DNA of 64,000 nt from Candidatus Competibacter phosphatis (GTDB lineage Bacteria > Pseudomonadota > Gammaproteobacteria > Competibacterales > Competibacteraceae). A program made the position numbers and the translations under genes. Within the stretch, counting starts at the first letter, position 1; each line of letters starts with the position of its first letter. The stretch spans positions 55,526-119,525 of the forward strand of contig NZ_SPMZ01000009.1 in the NCBI RefSeq assembly GCF_012939995.1. Direction: 5' to 3'. Positions 24,058 to 32,013 of the stretch are shown piece by piece. Below the pieces are notes generated by a model, which was not told where the DNA came from, made no database searches, and saw only the letters and a program-made list of their open reading frames with translations.

Positions 24058-24858
24058 ATGGTGACTTCCATTCCCGTTGTCGAAAGTTCCCTGACCACAC
24101 CCCGGGTACGCCTCGTCTCGTTCGACCAGCCTTGGGAGTGGCTCGCCGCCGGCTGGAAGGACCTGTGGCGGGCACCCGTCGCCAGTATCCCTTACGGCTT
24201 GCTGTTCGTGGTCATGGGCTATGTCCTGGTCTACCTGGTCGAGTCGAGCTTCCAGTACGCGCTGGCGCTGACCACCGGCTTCCTGCTGGCGGGTCCGTTC
24301 CTGGCCATGGGTTTGTACGATATCAGCCGCCGCCTGGAAGCCGGCCAACCGGCGACCTTGGGCCGCGCACTGACGGCTTGGCGGCGCAACGTGCTGCCGA
24401 TCGCGCTGTTCGGCATCCTGATCGGCATCCTCATGATCATTTGGGCTCGGCTATCGACGCTGCTGTTCGCCTTGATCATCGCGGGCCAAAGCACGACCCT
24501 CGACACCTCGACCGCGCAACTGTTTTTCTCGGGCAGCGGCCTGACCTTTCTGATCGTCTTCACCTTGGTGGGCGCGGTCATCGCCGCCGCCGTGTTCACG
24601 ATCAGCGTGGTGTCGATTCCGATGATGCTGGATCGGAAAGTCGATTTCATCACCGCCGTGTTGACCAGCATTACCGCCGTGAAAGCCAATCCGGCGCCCA
24701 TGGCCTTGTGGGCGGGGCTGATCGTGATCTTCACCGGCATCGGACTGGTCACCTTCTATCTCGGTCTGGCCGTCACCCTGCCGCTGATCGGTCACGCCAG
24801 TTGGCACGCCTACAAGGATCTGGTCGAGGATAACGATCTCGAACAACAACCGCTGTAA
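24058..24858 (+). CDS. DUF2189-type integral membrane protein
   Basis: A 266-residue inner-membrane protein of the DUF2189 family, function unknown. WLAAGWKDLWRAPVASIPYG is the family's characteristic N-terminal segment, followed by about six hydrophobic helices and a C-terminal GHASWHAYKDLVE. The ATG at 24058 has GAGGAGG upstream; an in-frame ATG at 24028 lacks this. It ends at a clear terminator. Relatives often sit near cytochrome oxidase genes, but none is present here. Confidence 0.78.
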   Translation: MVTSIPVVESSLTTPRVRLVSFDQPWEWLAAGWKDLWRAPVASIPYGLLFVVMGYVLVYLVESSFQYALALTTGFLLAGPFLAMGLYDISRRLEAGQPATLGRALTAWRRNVLPIALFGILIGILMIIWARLSTLLFALIIAGQSTTLDTSTAQLFFSGSGLTFLIVFTLVGAVIAAAVFTISVVSIPMMLDRKVDFITAVLTSITAVKANPAPMALWAGLIVIFTGIGLVTFYLGLAVTLPLIGHASWHAYKDLVEDNDLEQQPL

Positions 24859-24873
24859 CCCTTCGCAACCATG

Positions 24874-24902
24874 AAAAACGCCAGCCGATGCTGGCGTTTT
24901 TT
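24874..24902. terminator. Bidirectional intrinsic terminator
   Basis: AAAAACGCCAGC-CGAT-GCTGGCGTTTTTT is a near-perfect stem with A and T tracts on both sides. It serves the DUF2189 gene on the plus strand and the nth/DUF1841 transcript on the minus strand. Confidence 0.85.
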
Positions 24903-24914
24903 CATGCGCGACCA

Positions 24915-25346
24915 TCAGGTTTTCCGTGCCAGTCGCCGCAATCGTTCCAGGTAAACCCGTTCGTCCGGTTCGCCGCCGCCACGCTGCGCCTCCCACAAGG
25001 TTTCGCCCAGACATTCCATCATCAGATGTTCGGCGGCGTGGCTGTCCAGCCGCCGACAAAGCCGCTGGTGAACCGCGAGAATGCCGGCCGGGCGGTCGCC
25101 ACCCAGTTGCTCCCGAATCGCGATGTGCATGCCCATGTGCAGGAAGGGGTTGGTTTGCCCCATCTCCGGGGTGTAGTCGCGCGACAGGGCGCTCTCGCCG
25201 CCGGCCAATACCGGCTGATATTCGGGATGCTCGCGGATCACCTCGGCGATGAGGCGTTCCAGCGGTTCCAGCGGCTGATCGGAGCCGGCTTTTTCCCACA
25301 CCGTGCGGTAGTAGCGACGCAGGCCGTCGCGGTCGCTGCCGAACAT
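24915..25346 (-). CDS. DUF1841 family protein
   Basis: A 143-residue cytosolic protein of unknown function found in proteobacteria. MFGSDRDGLRRYYRTVWEKA, PEYQPVLAGG and NPFLHMGMHIAIREQ are characteristic of DUF1841. The ATG at 25346 overlaps the stop of nth (TGATG), so it is probably translated with nth. The same nth neighbour is seen in other gammaproteobacteria. Confidence 0.85.
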   Translation of the reverse strand: MFGSDRDGLRRYYRTVWEKAGSDQPLEPLERLIAEVIREHPEYQPVLAGGESALSRDYTPEMGQTNPFLHMGMHIAIREQLGGDRPAGILAVHQRLCRRLDSHAAEHLMMECLGETLWEAQRGGGEPDERVYLERLRRLARKT

Positions 25347-25985
25347 CAATTCACCTCGCTCTTGTCGGGATAGGCACAGAGATCGCGGATCGGGCAGGCC
25401 CAACACCGCGGCTTGCGGGCGGTGCAGACATAGCGGCCATGCAGGATCAGCCAGTGATGGGCGTCGTGCCTGAACTCCTCCGGCGTCGCGGCCAGCAAGC
25501 CTTCTTCCACGGCCCGCACGGTTTTGCCCGGCGCCAGTCCGGTGCGGTTGGCGACCCGGAAGATATGCGTATCGACCGCGATGGTCGGTTCGCCGAAGGC
25601 GGTGTTGAGGATGACGTTGGCGGTCTTGCGGCCGACACCCGGCAACGCCTCCAGCGCCGCCCGGTCGCGCGGCACCTCGCCATCGTACCGTTCCAGCAAC
25701 AACGCGCAGGTTTTGAGAATGTTGGCGGCTTTGCCGTTGTACAGGCCGATGGTCTTGATGTGCGCCTTCAATGCCGCCTCACCCAAATCCAGCAACGCTC
25801 GTGGAGTATTGGCGAGCGGAAACAGCCGGGCGGTGGCCTCGTTGACTTTTTTTATCGGTGGATTGCGCCGACAGGATCACCGCCACCAGCAATTCGAACG
25901 GGCTGAGATAACGCAGTTCGGTGGTCGGCTTTGGGCAGGCGGCTTGCAGGCGGCTGAAGAGTAGATGAACTTGCGCGGCCTCCAC
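25346..25985 (-). CDS. nth: Endonuclease III, one frameshift
   Basis: A DNA glycosylase/AP lyase for oxidised pyrimidines. The N-terminal part has PTTELRYLSPFELLVAVILSAQ. The frame breaks after STDKK at seven A on the coding strand (plus-strand T run 25847-25853) and resumes as VNEATARLFPLANTPRALLD. The helix-hairpin-helix LPGVGRKTANVILNTAFG, catalytic Lys and VDTHIFRV are intact. The C-terminal iron-sulfur ligands are in CTARKPRCWACPIRDLC. Six A would restore about 212 residues. GTG at 25985 follows GAGGTG and is the likely start. Confidence 0.9.
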
Positions 25986-25989
25986 CCCT

Positions 25990-26468
25990 TCACCTCGGCA
26001 TCGGCTCGAACTCATAGACGCCGCCGTCCGCCATCAGCGACAGATAGAGCCGCCCGCCCCGGAACAGATAGGAGCGCACGTCGCCCAAGCCACGGATGAA
26101 GCGATCGGACAAGGACTTCGACGGGCACATCACCCGCGTGGTTACCAGCCGACCGAAGCGCAGTTGGCCCGGCGCTGGCTCGGACCAGCTACCCTGACCG
26201 CGATTGCAATCCGCCCGCAGCTCGACCCGCCCGTCCGCCGCAGAAGCATGGTGTATTTCGAGCGCTCGTCCGGCGTATAGACCCGATCGTCCATCATCAG
26301 AATCCTGACCAGACGCCACGAGGTACCGGCCAGACCATCGCCCGCCGTGGAATCCGCCGGCCGAGTGTCGTCCATCGTCCCGTGATCGGGCGCGCTCGAA
26401 CACGCCACAGACAGCGCCAACCAAGGGAAAAACACCAGCATGAAAACCATCGCCACTCGATTTCTCAT
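25990..26468 (-). CDS. META-domain lipoprotein, one frameshift
   Basis: A small envelope protein with a signal sequence ending LALSVAC (lipobox-like) and a META/HslJ-type domain: LAGTSWRLVRILMMDDRVYTP, then GRVELRADCNRGQGSW, MCPSKSLSDRFIRGL and YLSLMADGGVYEFEPMP. The first half and second half are in different frames. The break is near 26240, where one base of a CC pair (plus strand) seems to be missing. The ATG at 26468 has GAGGAAA upstream. The stop is 5 bp before the proposed nth start. Confidence 0.7.
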
Positions 26469-26739
26469 CGGTATTTCCTCGCATGTTCGCCCAGATTGCG
26501 TTCCGCTCGAACCCTCCGCTCGGTTCAAGCACCGTTCCATCGGAAGATAGCAAACTCGCCCGATCCGCCGGCAATTTTTATACGGGATTTACCCGTCAAA
26601 TATTACTTCCCAATAGAGGGTGCCGTTGCCATCAGCTAAAGTTGTGAGGGTAACCGCTCGGGCCTCAACCGCCTCGTTGACCTGTTGGCGAGGCCGATTG
26701 ATCCCATGTAGACCGACAACGAACAGGCGTATCAGGCTC

Positions 26740-27363
26740 ATGGAAAACGATCTAGAACAAGAAATTCACAACCTTGCTTATCATATCTGGCAATCGGCTG
26801 GCAACGAGGTCGGCCGTGCTCTCGATTTCTGGTTGATGGCGGAACGGATGGTCATTGAGCTGGCGGCCGACTCGGCCCGGCTGGCGAATACCACCGCGAC
26901 CTCGGCCTGGGAAGCAACGACTAATTGGCCCTCGGCCTTGCGCAGCCTTTATTTCTACCGTATCCGCGATCTCGCTCGCCAAATGTGGCTGGCCAGCAAC
27001 GAGCGGCAAGAGCGTTCGCTGGATTACTGGCTTGCCGCCGAAAAACACCTGCGACTCCTCATGCATTCCACGCTGCGCGCCGCCGGCGCCAGCATCGGCA
27101 AGGAGGAAGCCCTGGCCAAGACCTTCGAGGCATTTTCGCCGGCGGATTACCTGGAGCAAATCCGCAAGACGGCCTACCAGCTTTGGGAGGCGGCGGGACG
27201 CCAGTACGGTTCGGCGCTCGATTTCTGGCTGGCGGCGGAAGAAAAGACCCTGGAGTCGGCGGGCGCAAGCGCGACGACCGCCACCGCCAACAGTGCCAAT
27301 CCCCCCGTGCAAGCCAGCCCGGCCCCAACAAAGTCGCGACGACGTTCGTCCAAGCAGAAATAG
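26740..27363 (+). CDS. Triple DUF2934-like repeat protein
   Basis: A 207-residue soluble protein made of three copies of a helical unit of the form I-x-x-LA/TA-Y/R-x-x-W-x-A-x-x-x-x-x-x-x-L-D-F/Y-WL-AE, near residues 8-35, 74-101 and 140-167. This is the DUF2934 pattern, of unknown function. The C-terminal 35 residues are low complexity and end in KSRRRSSKQK, suggesting nucleic-acid or surface contact. Its TAG is followed in the same frame, 45 bp on, by the start of the channel fusion gene, so the two are probably co-transcribed. Confidence 0.75.
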   Translation: MENDLEQEIHNLAYHIWQSAGNEVGRALDFWLMAERMVIELAADSARLANTTATSAWEATTNWPSALRSLYFYRIRDLARQMWLASNERQERSLDYWLAAEKHLRLLMHSTLRAAGASIGKEEALAKTFEAFSPADYLEQIRKTAYQLWEAAGRQYGSALDFWLAAEEKTLESAGASATTATANSANPPVQASPAPTKSRRRSSKQK

Positions 27364-27408
27364 GAACGCATTCAGATCGAACCAATCCCCTGGGTTTCCT
27401 TCCGGTCA

Positions 27409-30321
27409 TTGCCGCGCAAGACGCTGTTCGTCGCCGTGTTTGCGGCGATGTTCGTGCTGGTCGTGGCGCTACTGTTGTGGCGGTTCAGCGCTTCGCTGGC
27501 CGGCCTGTCTTCGCGTCAAGTATCCCTGGAAGCGGAACCGATCAGGATCGCCGTCGCCAATGCCTTCAGCGGACCCAATGCGCCTTCCGGCATCGCCATG
27601 CTGCGCGGCGCTCAACTGCTGGCCGACAAAATCAACGCCGAAGGCGGTATCCACGGCCATCCACTCGTTCTTCAACCGTTCGACGATCGGCGTAACGCCG
27701 AACAAGCCGAGAAAGTCGCCGAACAGATCGGCACCAGCAAGGATATCGTCGCCGTGATCGGCCACGGTTCCAGCACCGCTTCCCGCGCCGCCGGCAATCT
27801 ATACCGACTGTACAAGGTACCCGCCGTCACGCCGACCTCGACCAACCCCAACGTGACCCTGTTCAACCCTTGGTATTTCCGGGTCATTTTCAACGATGAC
27901 CTGCAAGCAAACATTCTCGCCCACTACATCAGATCGGTGCTGAATGATTCCTCCATAGCCGTGGTGCATCTGGAGGATCTCTACGCCACCACCTTGAACC
28001 GGACTTTCACACTGACGGCGGATGCCATCGGATTGCGCATCCGCCACCAGATCGCGCTGCCCAGCCAACCCAGCCCGGAAGACATCGAGACGGCGGCGAC
28101 GCTGCTGGCGGCGGACGGTAAGACCCAGGCCATCCTGCTGATCCTGCGTCCGCCGCAAGCCAAGCCCCTGGTGCAGGCGCTGCGCAAGCGCGGCGTCAAA
28201 GCCCAGTTGCTCGGCACCGATTCGCTGGCGCTGGCCGGCTTTGCCGCCGAGCAGGATGAAGCGCCGATGGCCGACCTGGACCCTCCCCCGCATTTCACCG
28301 ACGGCATGTACATCGCCGCGCCGTTCATCCCGGATACGGCGACGGCGGCGGCCCGGCAGTTTCTCGACGATTACGCGGCGATCTACCGGGAAGATCCGAT
28401 CTGGAGCGCCATTTACGCCTACGACAGCGCGCTGGCCATCGCCGAAGCCCTGCGACGCTTGCCCAGCGTCGACTTGGACGATGTGCCCGGCCTACGCAAC
28501 GCCGTGCGCGAGCAGCTCGCGGTCATGAATACTCCGGCGCGTGCCGTGTCGAGTCTGATGGGGCCGCTGTATTTCGATGCGGAGGGCGACGCGATTCGGC
28601 CCATCTACATCGCTCGCGCCAAAGACGGGCACATCACCCCCGCCACCCGGCAGTTGCGACTGGTCAAAGACCCGGAATTGATCAGCACCCTGCGGGCACA
28701 GGGCGAGAACATCATCGATCTAGGCAACAGCTTGTTGCAGATCGTGCAGGTGGTCTACACCGGCATCCATTTGAACAAGCTGCACGCCATCGACGAAAAA
28801 GCACGCACCTTTCAAGCCGATTTCGATTTGTGGTTCCGCTTTAGCGGCGAATTGGATACCGAGAACATCGTGTTTCCCAATGCCGTCACCCTCCTTCGGC
28901 TGGCAAAGCCCCTTGTCGCTCGGGAGCTGCTGGGGGAACAGTATCGCGCGTTCCGGGTACAGGGCACCTTCCGTTACACCACCACGCACCGCAATCTGAT
29001 CGACGGCAACGAAGATTTCATGATCCAGTTCCGCCATGCCCACCTCGACCACAGCCGGCTGGTGTTCGTGACCGACAGTCGGAACATGGGCTTGAGCGAG
29101 GGCCGCAGCGGTTGGGGCCGAATCCTGCGGGCGGAACAGGTGTTGGCGGCGGATTCGGGCTGGGTGATCAGGGACGCGACCGTGTATCAGGAAATCCATA
29201 ATCGCAGTACCCTCGGCGATCCTTTGTTTCCGATGATCGCGCTGCCGTATTCCTATTTTTACGCCAACATTCAGGGGCACCATGGCGAAGTTTCCCTGCA
29301 GCGCCAGCTTGCCCGATTCTTACCGGATCGCTTCAGTTGGCCATGGTTCCTCTTTTTCGGCGCGCTGTTCCTGATTACCTGGACACCCTGGCTGCAACAC
29401 CGCTATCCGGTGCCGATGGCCTTGGTGCGCCTAGTGGCCAGCGCCTGCCTGCTGTATCTGCTGGAAAACCTGTTCAACGCGCTGTATGCCGAACGCCTGG
29501 AACTCTACCAACTCGAATTGATGCTGCTGTTCTTCAAGAGTCTGTGGTGGCTGCTGCCGGCGCTGTTCGTGGTGGCCCTGTTGCCCCCACTGGTCTGGCG
29601 TCCCATCGAGCGGCGAACCCGCTATCCGGTGCCGAACGTCGCTCGAACCTTCGTCAATCTGGTGGTGTTCGGTGTTGCCGGCGTGTGCATTCTGGCGTTC
29701 GTGTTCGAACGACCACTGACCACGATCTTGGCGGCTTCCGGGTTATTGACGTTGATTCTGGGTATCGCCCTGCAGAATCTGATTCTCGATGCATTCAGCG
29801 GTTTGGTGTTGAATCTGGAGCAACCCTTCGCTTTGTCGCAATGGATCGGTATCGCCACCCGCTGGCATGGTCGCCAGTTCGGCCGGGTCGAGGAACTGAA
29901 CTGGCGCACCACCCGCCTCTGGACCCGGGACAATAACCTGGTGGTCATCCCCAATAGCATCATCAGCAATGCGGCAATCACCAATTATTCCCGCCCCACC
30001 TATCCCAGCCGGATGGAAATTCCGGTGGTGCTGGAGTTTTCCGTGCCGGTCGAACGTGCCCAGCAAGTATTGGAGGAAAGCGCCCGCCAAGCCGTGATGA
30101 CCGGGGCGGTGCTGGGAGAACAGCCGATTCGCGCCGTGGTCGATACGCTGGAAAGTTATGGGGTTCGCTACAAGATTCAGGTGTACCATCATCCCGAGAT
30201 CGTTTCGCCGGAGGTGGTGAAGACCGCCGTGAATCGGGCGGTGATGACACGCCTCCAGACGGAAGGACTGAAAGTGGCCGTACCGTTGGAACCTCTGGTA
30301 ATACGACGAAGAACAGATTGA
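27409..30321 (+). CDS. Solute-binding / Cys-loop-like domain / MscS channel fusion, 970 residues
   Basis: An N-terminal signal anchor (5-25) precedes a type I periplasmic binding domain of the LivJ/Peripla_BP_6 class (about 44-430: IRIAVANAFSGPNAPSG, VAVIGHGSSTASRAA, VPAVTPTSTNP, YAYDSALAIAEAL). Next is a beta-rich segment (about 440-620: QVVYTGIHLNKLHAIDEKAR, TFQADFDLWFRFSG) whose pattern recalls the extracellular domain of prokaryotic pentameric channels. Four hydrophobic helices (645-766) lead to an MscS pore helix and beta domain (ILAASGLLTLILGIALQNLI, GRVEELNWRTTRLWTRDNN, VVIPNSIISNAAITNYSRP). A ligand-controlled conductance is inferred. The only start after the preceding in-frame TAG is TTG at 27409, apart from a rare ATT at 27370 that follows AGGA. 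Confidence 0.85.
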   Translation: MPRKTLFVAVFAAMFVLVVALLLWRFSASLAGLSSRQVSLEAEPIRIAVANAFSGPNAPSGIAMLRGAQLLADKINAEGGIHGHPLVLQPFDDRRNAEQAEKVAEQIGTSKDIVAVIGHGSSTASRAAGNLYRLYKVPAVTPTSTNPNVTLFNPWYFRVIFNDDLQANILAHYIRSVLNDSSIAVVHLEDLYATTLNRTFTLTADAIGLRIRHQIALPSQPSPEDIETAATLLAADGKTQAILLILRPPQAKPLVQALRKRGVKAQLLGTDSLALAGFAAEQDEAPMADLDPPPHFTDGMYIAAPFIPDTATAAARQFLDDYAAIYREDPIWSAIYAYDSALAIAEALRRLPSVDLDDVPGLRNAVREQLAVMNTPARAVSSLMGPLYFDAEGDAIRPIYIARAKDGHITPATRQLRLVKDPELISTLRAQGENIIDLGNSLLQIVQVVYTGIHLNKLHAIDEKARTFQADFDLWFRFSGELDTENIVFPNAVTLLRLAKPLVARELLGEQYRAFRVQGTFRYTTTHRNLIDGNEDFMIQFRHAHLDHSRLVFVTDSRNMGLSEGRSGWGRILRAEQVLAADSGWVIRDATVYQEIHNRSTLGDPLFPMIALPYSYFYANIQGHHGEVSLQRQLARFLPDRFSWPWFLFFGALFLITWTPWLQHRYPVPMALVRLVASACLLYLLENLFNALYAERLELYQLELMLLFFKSLWWLLPALFVVALLPPLVWRPIERRTRYPVPNVARTFVNLVVFGVAGVCILAFVFERPLTTILAASGLLTLILGIALQNLILDAFSGLVLNLEQPFALSQWIGIATRWHGRQFGRVEELNWRTTRLWTRDNNLVVIPNSIISNAAITNYSRPTYPSRMEIPVVLEFSVPVERAQQVLEESARQAVMTGAVLGEQPIRAVVDTLESYGVRYKIQVYHHPEIVSPEVVKTAVNRAVMTRLQTEGLKVAVPLEPLVIRRRTD

Positions 30322-30700
30322 AAGCGTGGCTTCGATGTTACACCATTTTCCGGAGCCTGACACGTAGCGCTTGATCCTGCCCAACCGGCTTGCTCAATGC
30401 GGATACCGTCATGTTTCAGAAATGACGCTTTCGATAAACCGATTATAGTTATTGCTAGAATGCAACTTATTAGATTTAACAATGAGTTGGCGTTGATTTA
30501 TCATAACTATACGTCGAATTTGACGTAAAATAAGGCGTCATTTATGAGGTCTACTTCTTGTTCATCGGCGCTACGCGCCGATGAACGGCCGCGAGTTGTT
30601 CCCAATAGCGGGTTCTCGGCGCGCAGCGCCGTCGAACCCTCATTGGAGCGTCACCCCTTCGGGGCGACTTCGTCGTCCCGTACTCACGTCCCCGCCGCCC
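30322..30700 (+). other. Non-coding stretch at the left edge of the accessory island
   Basis: About 380 bp with no recognisable gene. It becomes AT-rich after 30400. ATTTAACAATGAGTTGGCG at 30474 resembles the left end of an attC site. TGACG...CGTCA (30521-30539) is a short inverted repeat. The 24-base palindrome at 30560 lies here. The boundary of the first cassette cannot be fixed from sequence alone. Confidence 0.4.
30560..30586. repeat. Perfect 12-bp inverted repeat
   Basis: GTTCATCGGCGC and GCGCCGATGAAC are separated by only TAC. There is no T tract, so it is not an obvious terminator. Long perfect stems are typical inside attC sites, and this one lies upstream of a repeated attC-like right half. 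Confidence 0.6.
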
Positions 30701-30788
30701 ATCACCGCCCGGAAAAACTCCAGCGTTTTTTCGGCGAGGCGGTGGCTCCGCTCAGTGCGGGATGACGCTCAACTCGCGCCCGTTATGT
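30701..30788 (+). repeat. attC-like right half, copy A
   Basis: An ~85-bp sequence from ATCACCGCCC to CGCGCCCGTTA is repeated with about ten differences at 31673-31755. It ends in GTTATGT, which is the exact complement of ACATAAC at the end of the next gene (31267-31273). That relation is what an integrated gene cassette shows: its first bases complement the left core of its own attC. Confidence 0.6.
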
Positions 30789-30804
30789 GTAAAAAGGAAG
30801 TCAC

Positions 30805-31272
30805 ATGACCATCCATCAATTCGAACTCTTCGCTGATTATTTTCAGCTGTACTTGATGGATGACAGTGCAAACGACGACACCTCCGAGATTTGGTCAGAT
30901 TCGGCTTTGGAGGCAAAGCTAGCCGTCTCTTCAAACACACTTGCCGTAGGTACTTTTCGAAATGTCGATGTAAATGTCGAAGTGGAGGTTCTCGAAAAGG
31001 AGCCTAGTATCGATCTCGAAGGCTGGGATCACGCGTCTATAGGCTATATCGATCTCCCAACAGGAAGATGCGCAGTTTTCGGGTGTACTGATTACCTGTC
31101 AGATGCAAAGCGTATCGAATTACCGAAAGGCTCTTATGCTGCATTGTCGTTAGCGAAAGGTCTCGATTCAATCGAAACTGAATGGGAAGAGGCGGATGAT
31201 TTCTATAAGGTTATCTTGTGGCCATCAAAAGTCAGAGAGTTGAAAATACTCAAACGCTATGAAAACACATAA
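30805..31272 (+). CDS. Cassette-type hypothetical protein (155 residues)
   Basis: An acidic soluble protein I cannot name. MTIHQFELFADYFQLYLMDD, the internal TFRNVDVNVEVEV and VFGCTDYLSDAKRIELPKGS suggest a beta-sandwich. The pattern faintly recalls the ComJ nuclease-inhibitor family, but I would not assign that. The start has AAGGAAG upstream. The TAA stop lies inside the left core of the attC site, the usual compact arrangement in integron cassettes. Its GC content is visibly lower than that of the flanking chromosome. Confidence 0.7.
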   Translation: MTIHQFELFADYFQLYLMDDSANDDTSEIWSDSALEAKLAVSSNTLAVGTFRNVDVNVEVEVLEKEPSIDLEGWDHASIGYIDLPTGRCAVFGCTDYLSDAKRIELPKGSYAALSLAKGLDSIETEWEEADDFYKVILWPSKVRELKILKRYENT

Positions 31273-31320
31273 CAAGGCGTTCAAGGCGCTCGCTATGCTC
31301 GCTGGGACGCCCAGTTAAGC
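31267..31320 (+). repeat. attC-like integron recombination site 1
   Basis: The left core is ACATAAC (31267-31273) followed by AAGGCGT. The right side is ACGCC-CA-GTTAAGC, with the consensus GTTRRRY at 31314-31320. GGCGT (31276-31280) pairs with ACGCC (31307-31311) as L boxes. The 54-bp length fits short attC sites. The left core complements the start of the same cassette (GTTATGT at 30782). Confidence 0.65.
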
Positions 31321-31371
31321 GGCGCCTCACAACCTGCTAACCATCTGCTTTTAGCATACAGAGGACTGAAT

Positions 31372-31599
31372 GTGAACTGGACATCTATCGCAATTGGCGC
31401 GGCTGCAATTGGGTTCGGTCTGTTCGCCGCCTACGCTCGCCACTTCGCCCCACATCTGGTGAGCAAACTCGGCCACATGCAGCAGCAATATGGCAACACG
31501 GCCGGCTACGTTGTTCATTTTGTTGCTTACTCACTTATCCCGATTGTGATCGGTGCCACCGCACTCTACATGGGATTTCACGGAAGGTCGTTTTTATGA
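31372..31599 (+). CDS. Small two-helix membrane protein (75 residues)
   Basis: Two hydrophobic segments are visible, about residues 5-22 (IAIGAAAIGFGLFAAYA) and 48-69 (VVHFVAYSLIPIVIGATALY), joined by a polar HLVSKLGHMQQQYGNT loop. I do not recognise a family. It starts at GTG and lies between two attC-like sites, so it forms the single gene of the second cassette. Such small membrane proteins are common cassette cargo. Confidence 0.6.
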   Translation: MNWTSIAIGAAAIGFGLFAAYARHFAPHLVSKLGHMQQQYGNTAGYVVHFVAYSLIPIVIGATALYMGFHGRSFL

Positions 31600-31609
31600 T
31601 CACATCACC

Positions 31610-31758
31610 GTCTAACCAGCCGCCCCATCAAACGCTTCGCCCTAGCGCGCTCGGCTCGGGTGAGCGCCGCTCATCACCGCCGGAGAAACTCCAGTGTTTC
31701 TCGGCGAGGCGGTGGCTTCGCTCCGTGCGGGATGACCCTCAACTCGCGCCCGTTAGGC
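31610..31758 (+). repeat. attC-like integron recombination site 2 (long form, includes copy B)
   Basis: It begins with GTCTAAC (RYYYAAC core) at 31610 and ends with GTTAGGC (GTTRRRY core) at 31752-31758. The right 83 bp (31673-31755) repeat the right half found at 30701. The 149-bp length is at the long end for attC sites. Pairing of the inner L boxes is weaker than in site 1, so the left end is less certain than the right. Confidence 0.55.
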
Positions 31759-31767
31759 AGACAAAGA

Positions 31768-32013
31768 ATGAACCTTAGAGAAGCAAAAAAGATGAACAGA
31801 CGGCTAACTATAATTATAGAAAAGGAGGATGATGGTTATGTTGCACTGTGCCCCGAAGTAGATATAGCAAGCCAAGGAGACTCTATTCTTGAGGCGAAAG
31901 ATAATTTGAGAGAAGCCCTAGAACTCTTTTTCGAAACTGCTTCAGCACAGGAAATCAGCGCGCGATTACGCAAAGAAGTCTATATAACGCAATTAGAGGT
32001 GGCAGTTAGTTAA
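31768..32013 (+). CDS. hicB: HicB-family antitoxin
   Basis: The antitoxin of a type II toxin-antitoxin pair, about 73-81 residues. MNRRLTIIIEKEDDGYVALC, PEVDIASQGDSILEAKDN and REALELFFETA form the partial RNase H-like HicB fold. ATGs at 31768 and 31792 are both possible; the latter gives the usual HicB N terminus. No C-terminal DNA-binding domain is visible, so autoregulation may need another partner. It begins 9 bp after attC-like site 2, so it leads the third cassette. hicA follows directly. Confidence 0.85.
   Translation: MNLREAKKMNRRLTIIIEKEDDGYVALCPEVDIASQGDSILEAKDNLREALELFFETASAQEISARLRKEVYITQLEVAVS

Noticed and set aside
27361..27411. TAG readthrough (pyrrolysine or suppressor) joining the DUF2934 protein to the channel
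   Set aside because: The channel has its own N-terminal signal anchor right after the TTG, which makes no sense in the middle of a fusion. No readthrough element is visible.
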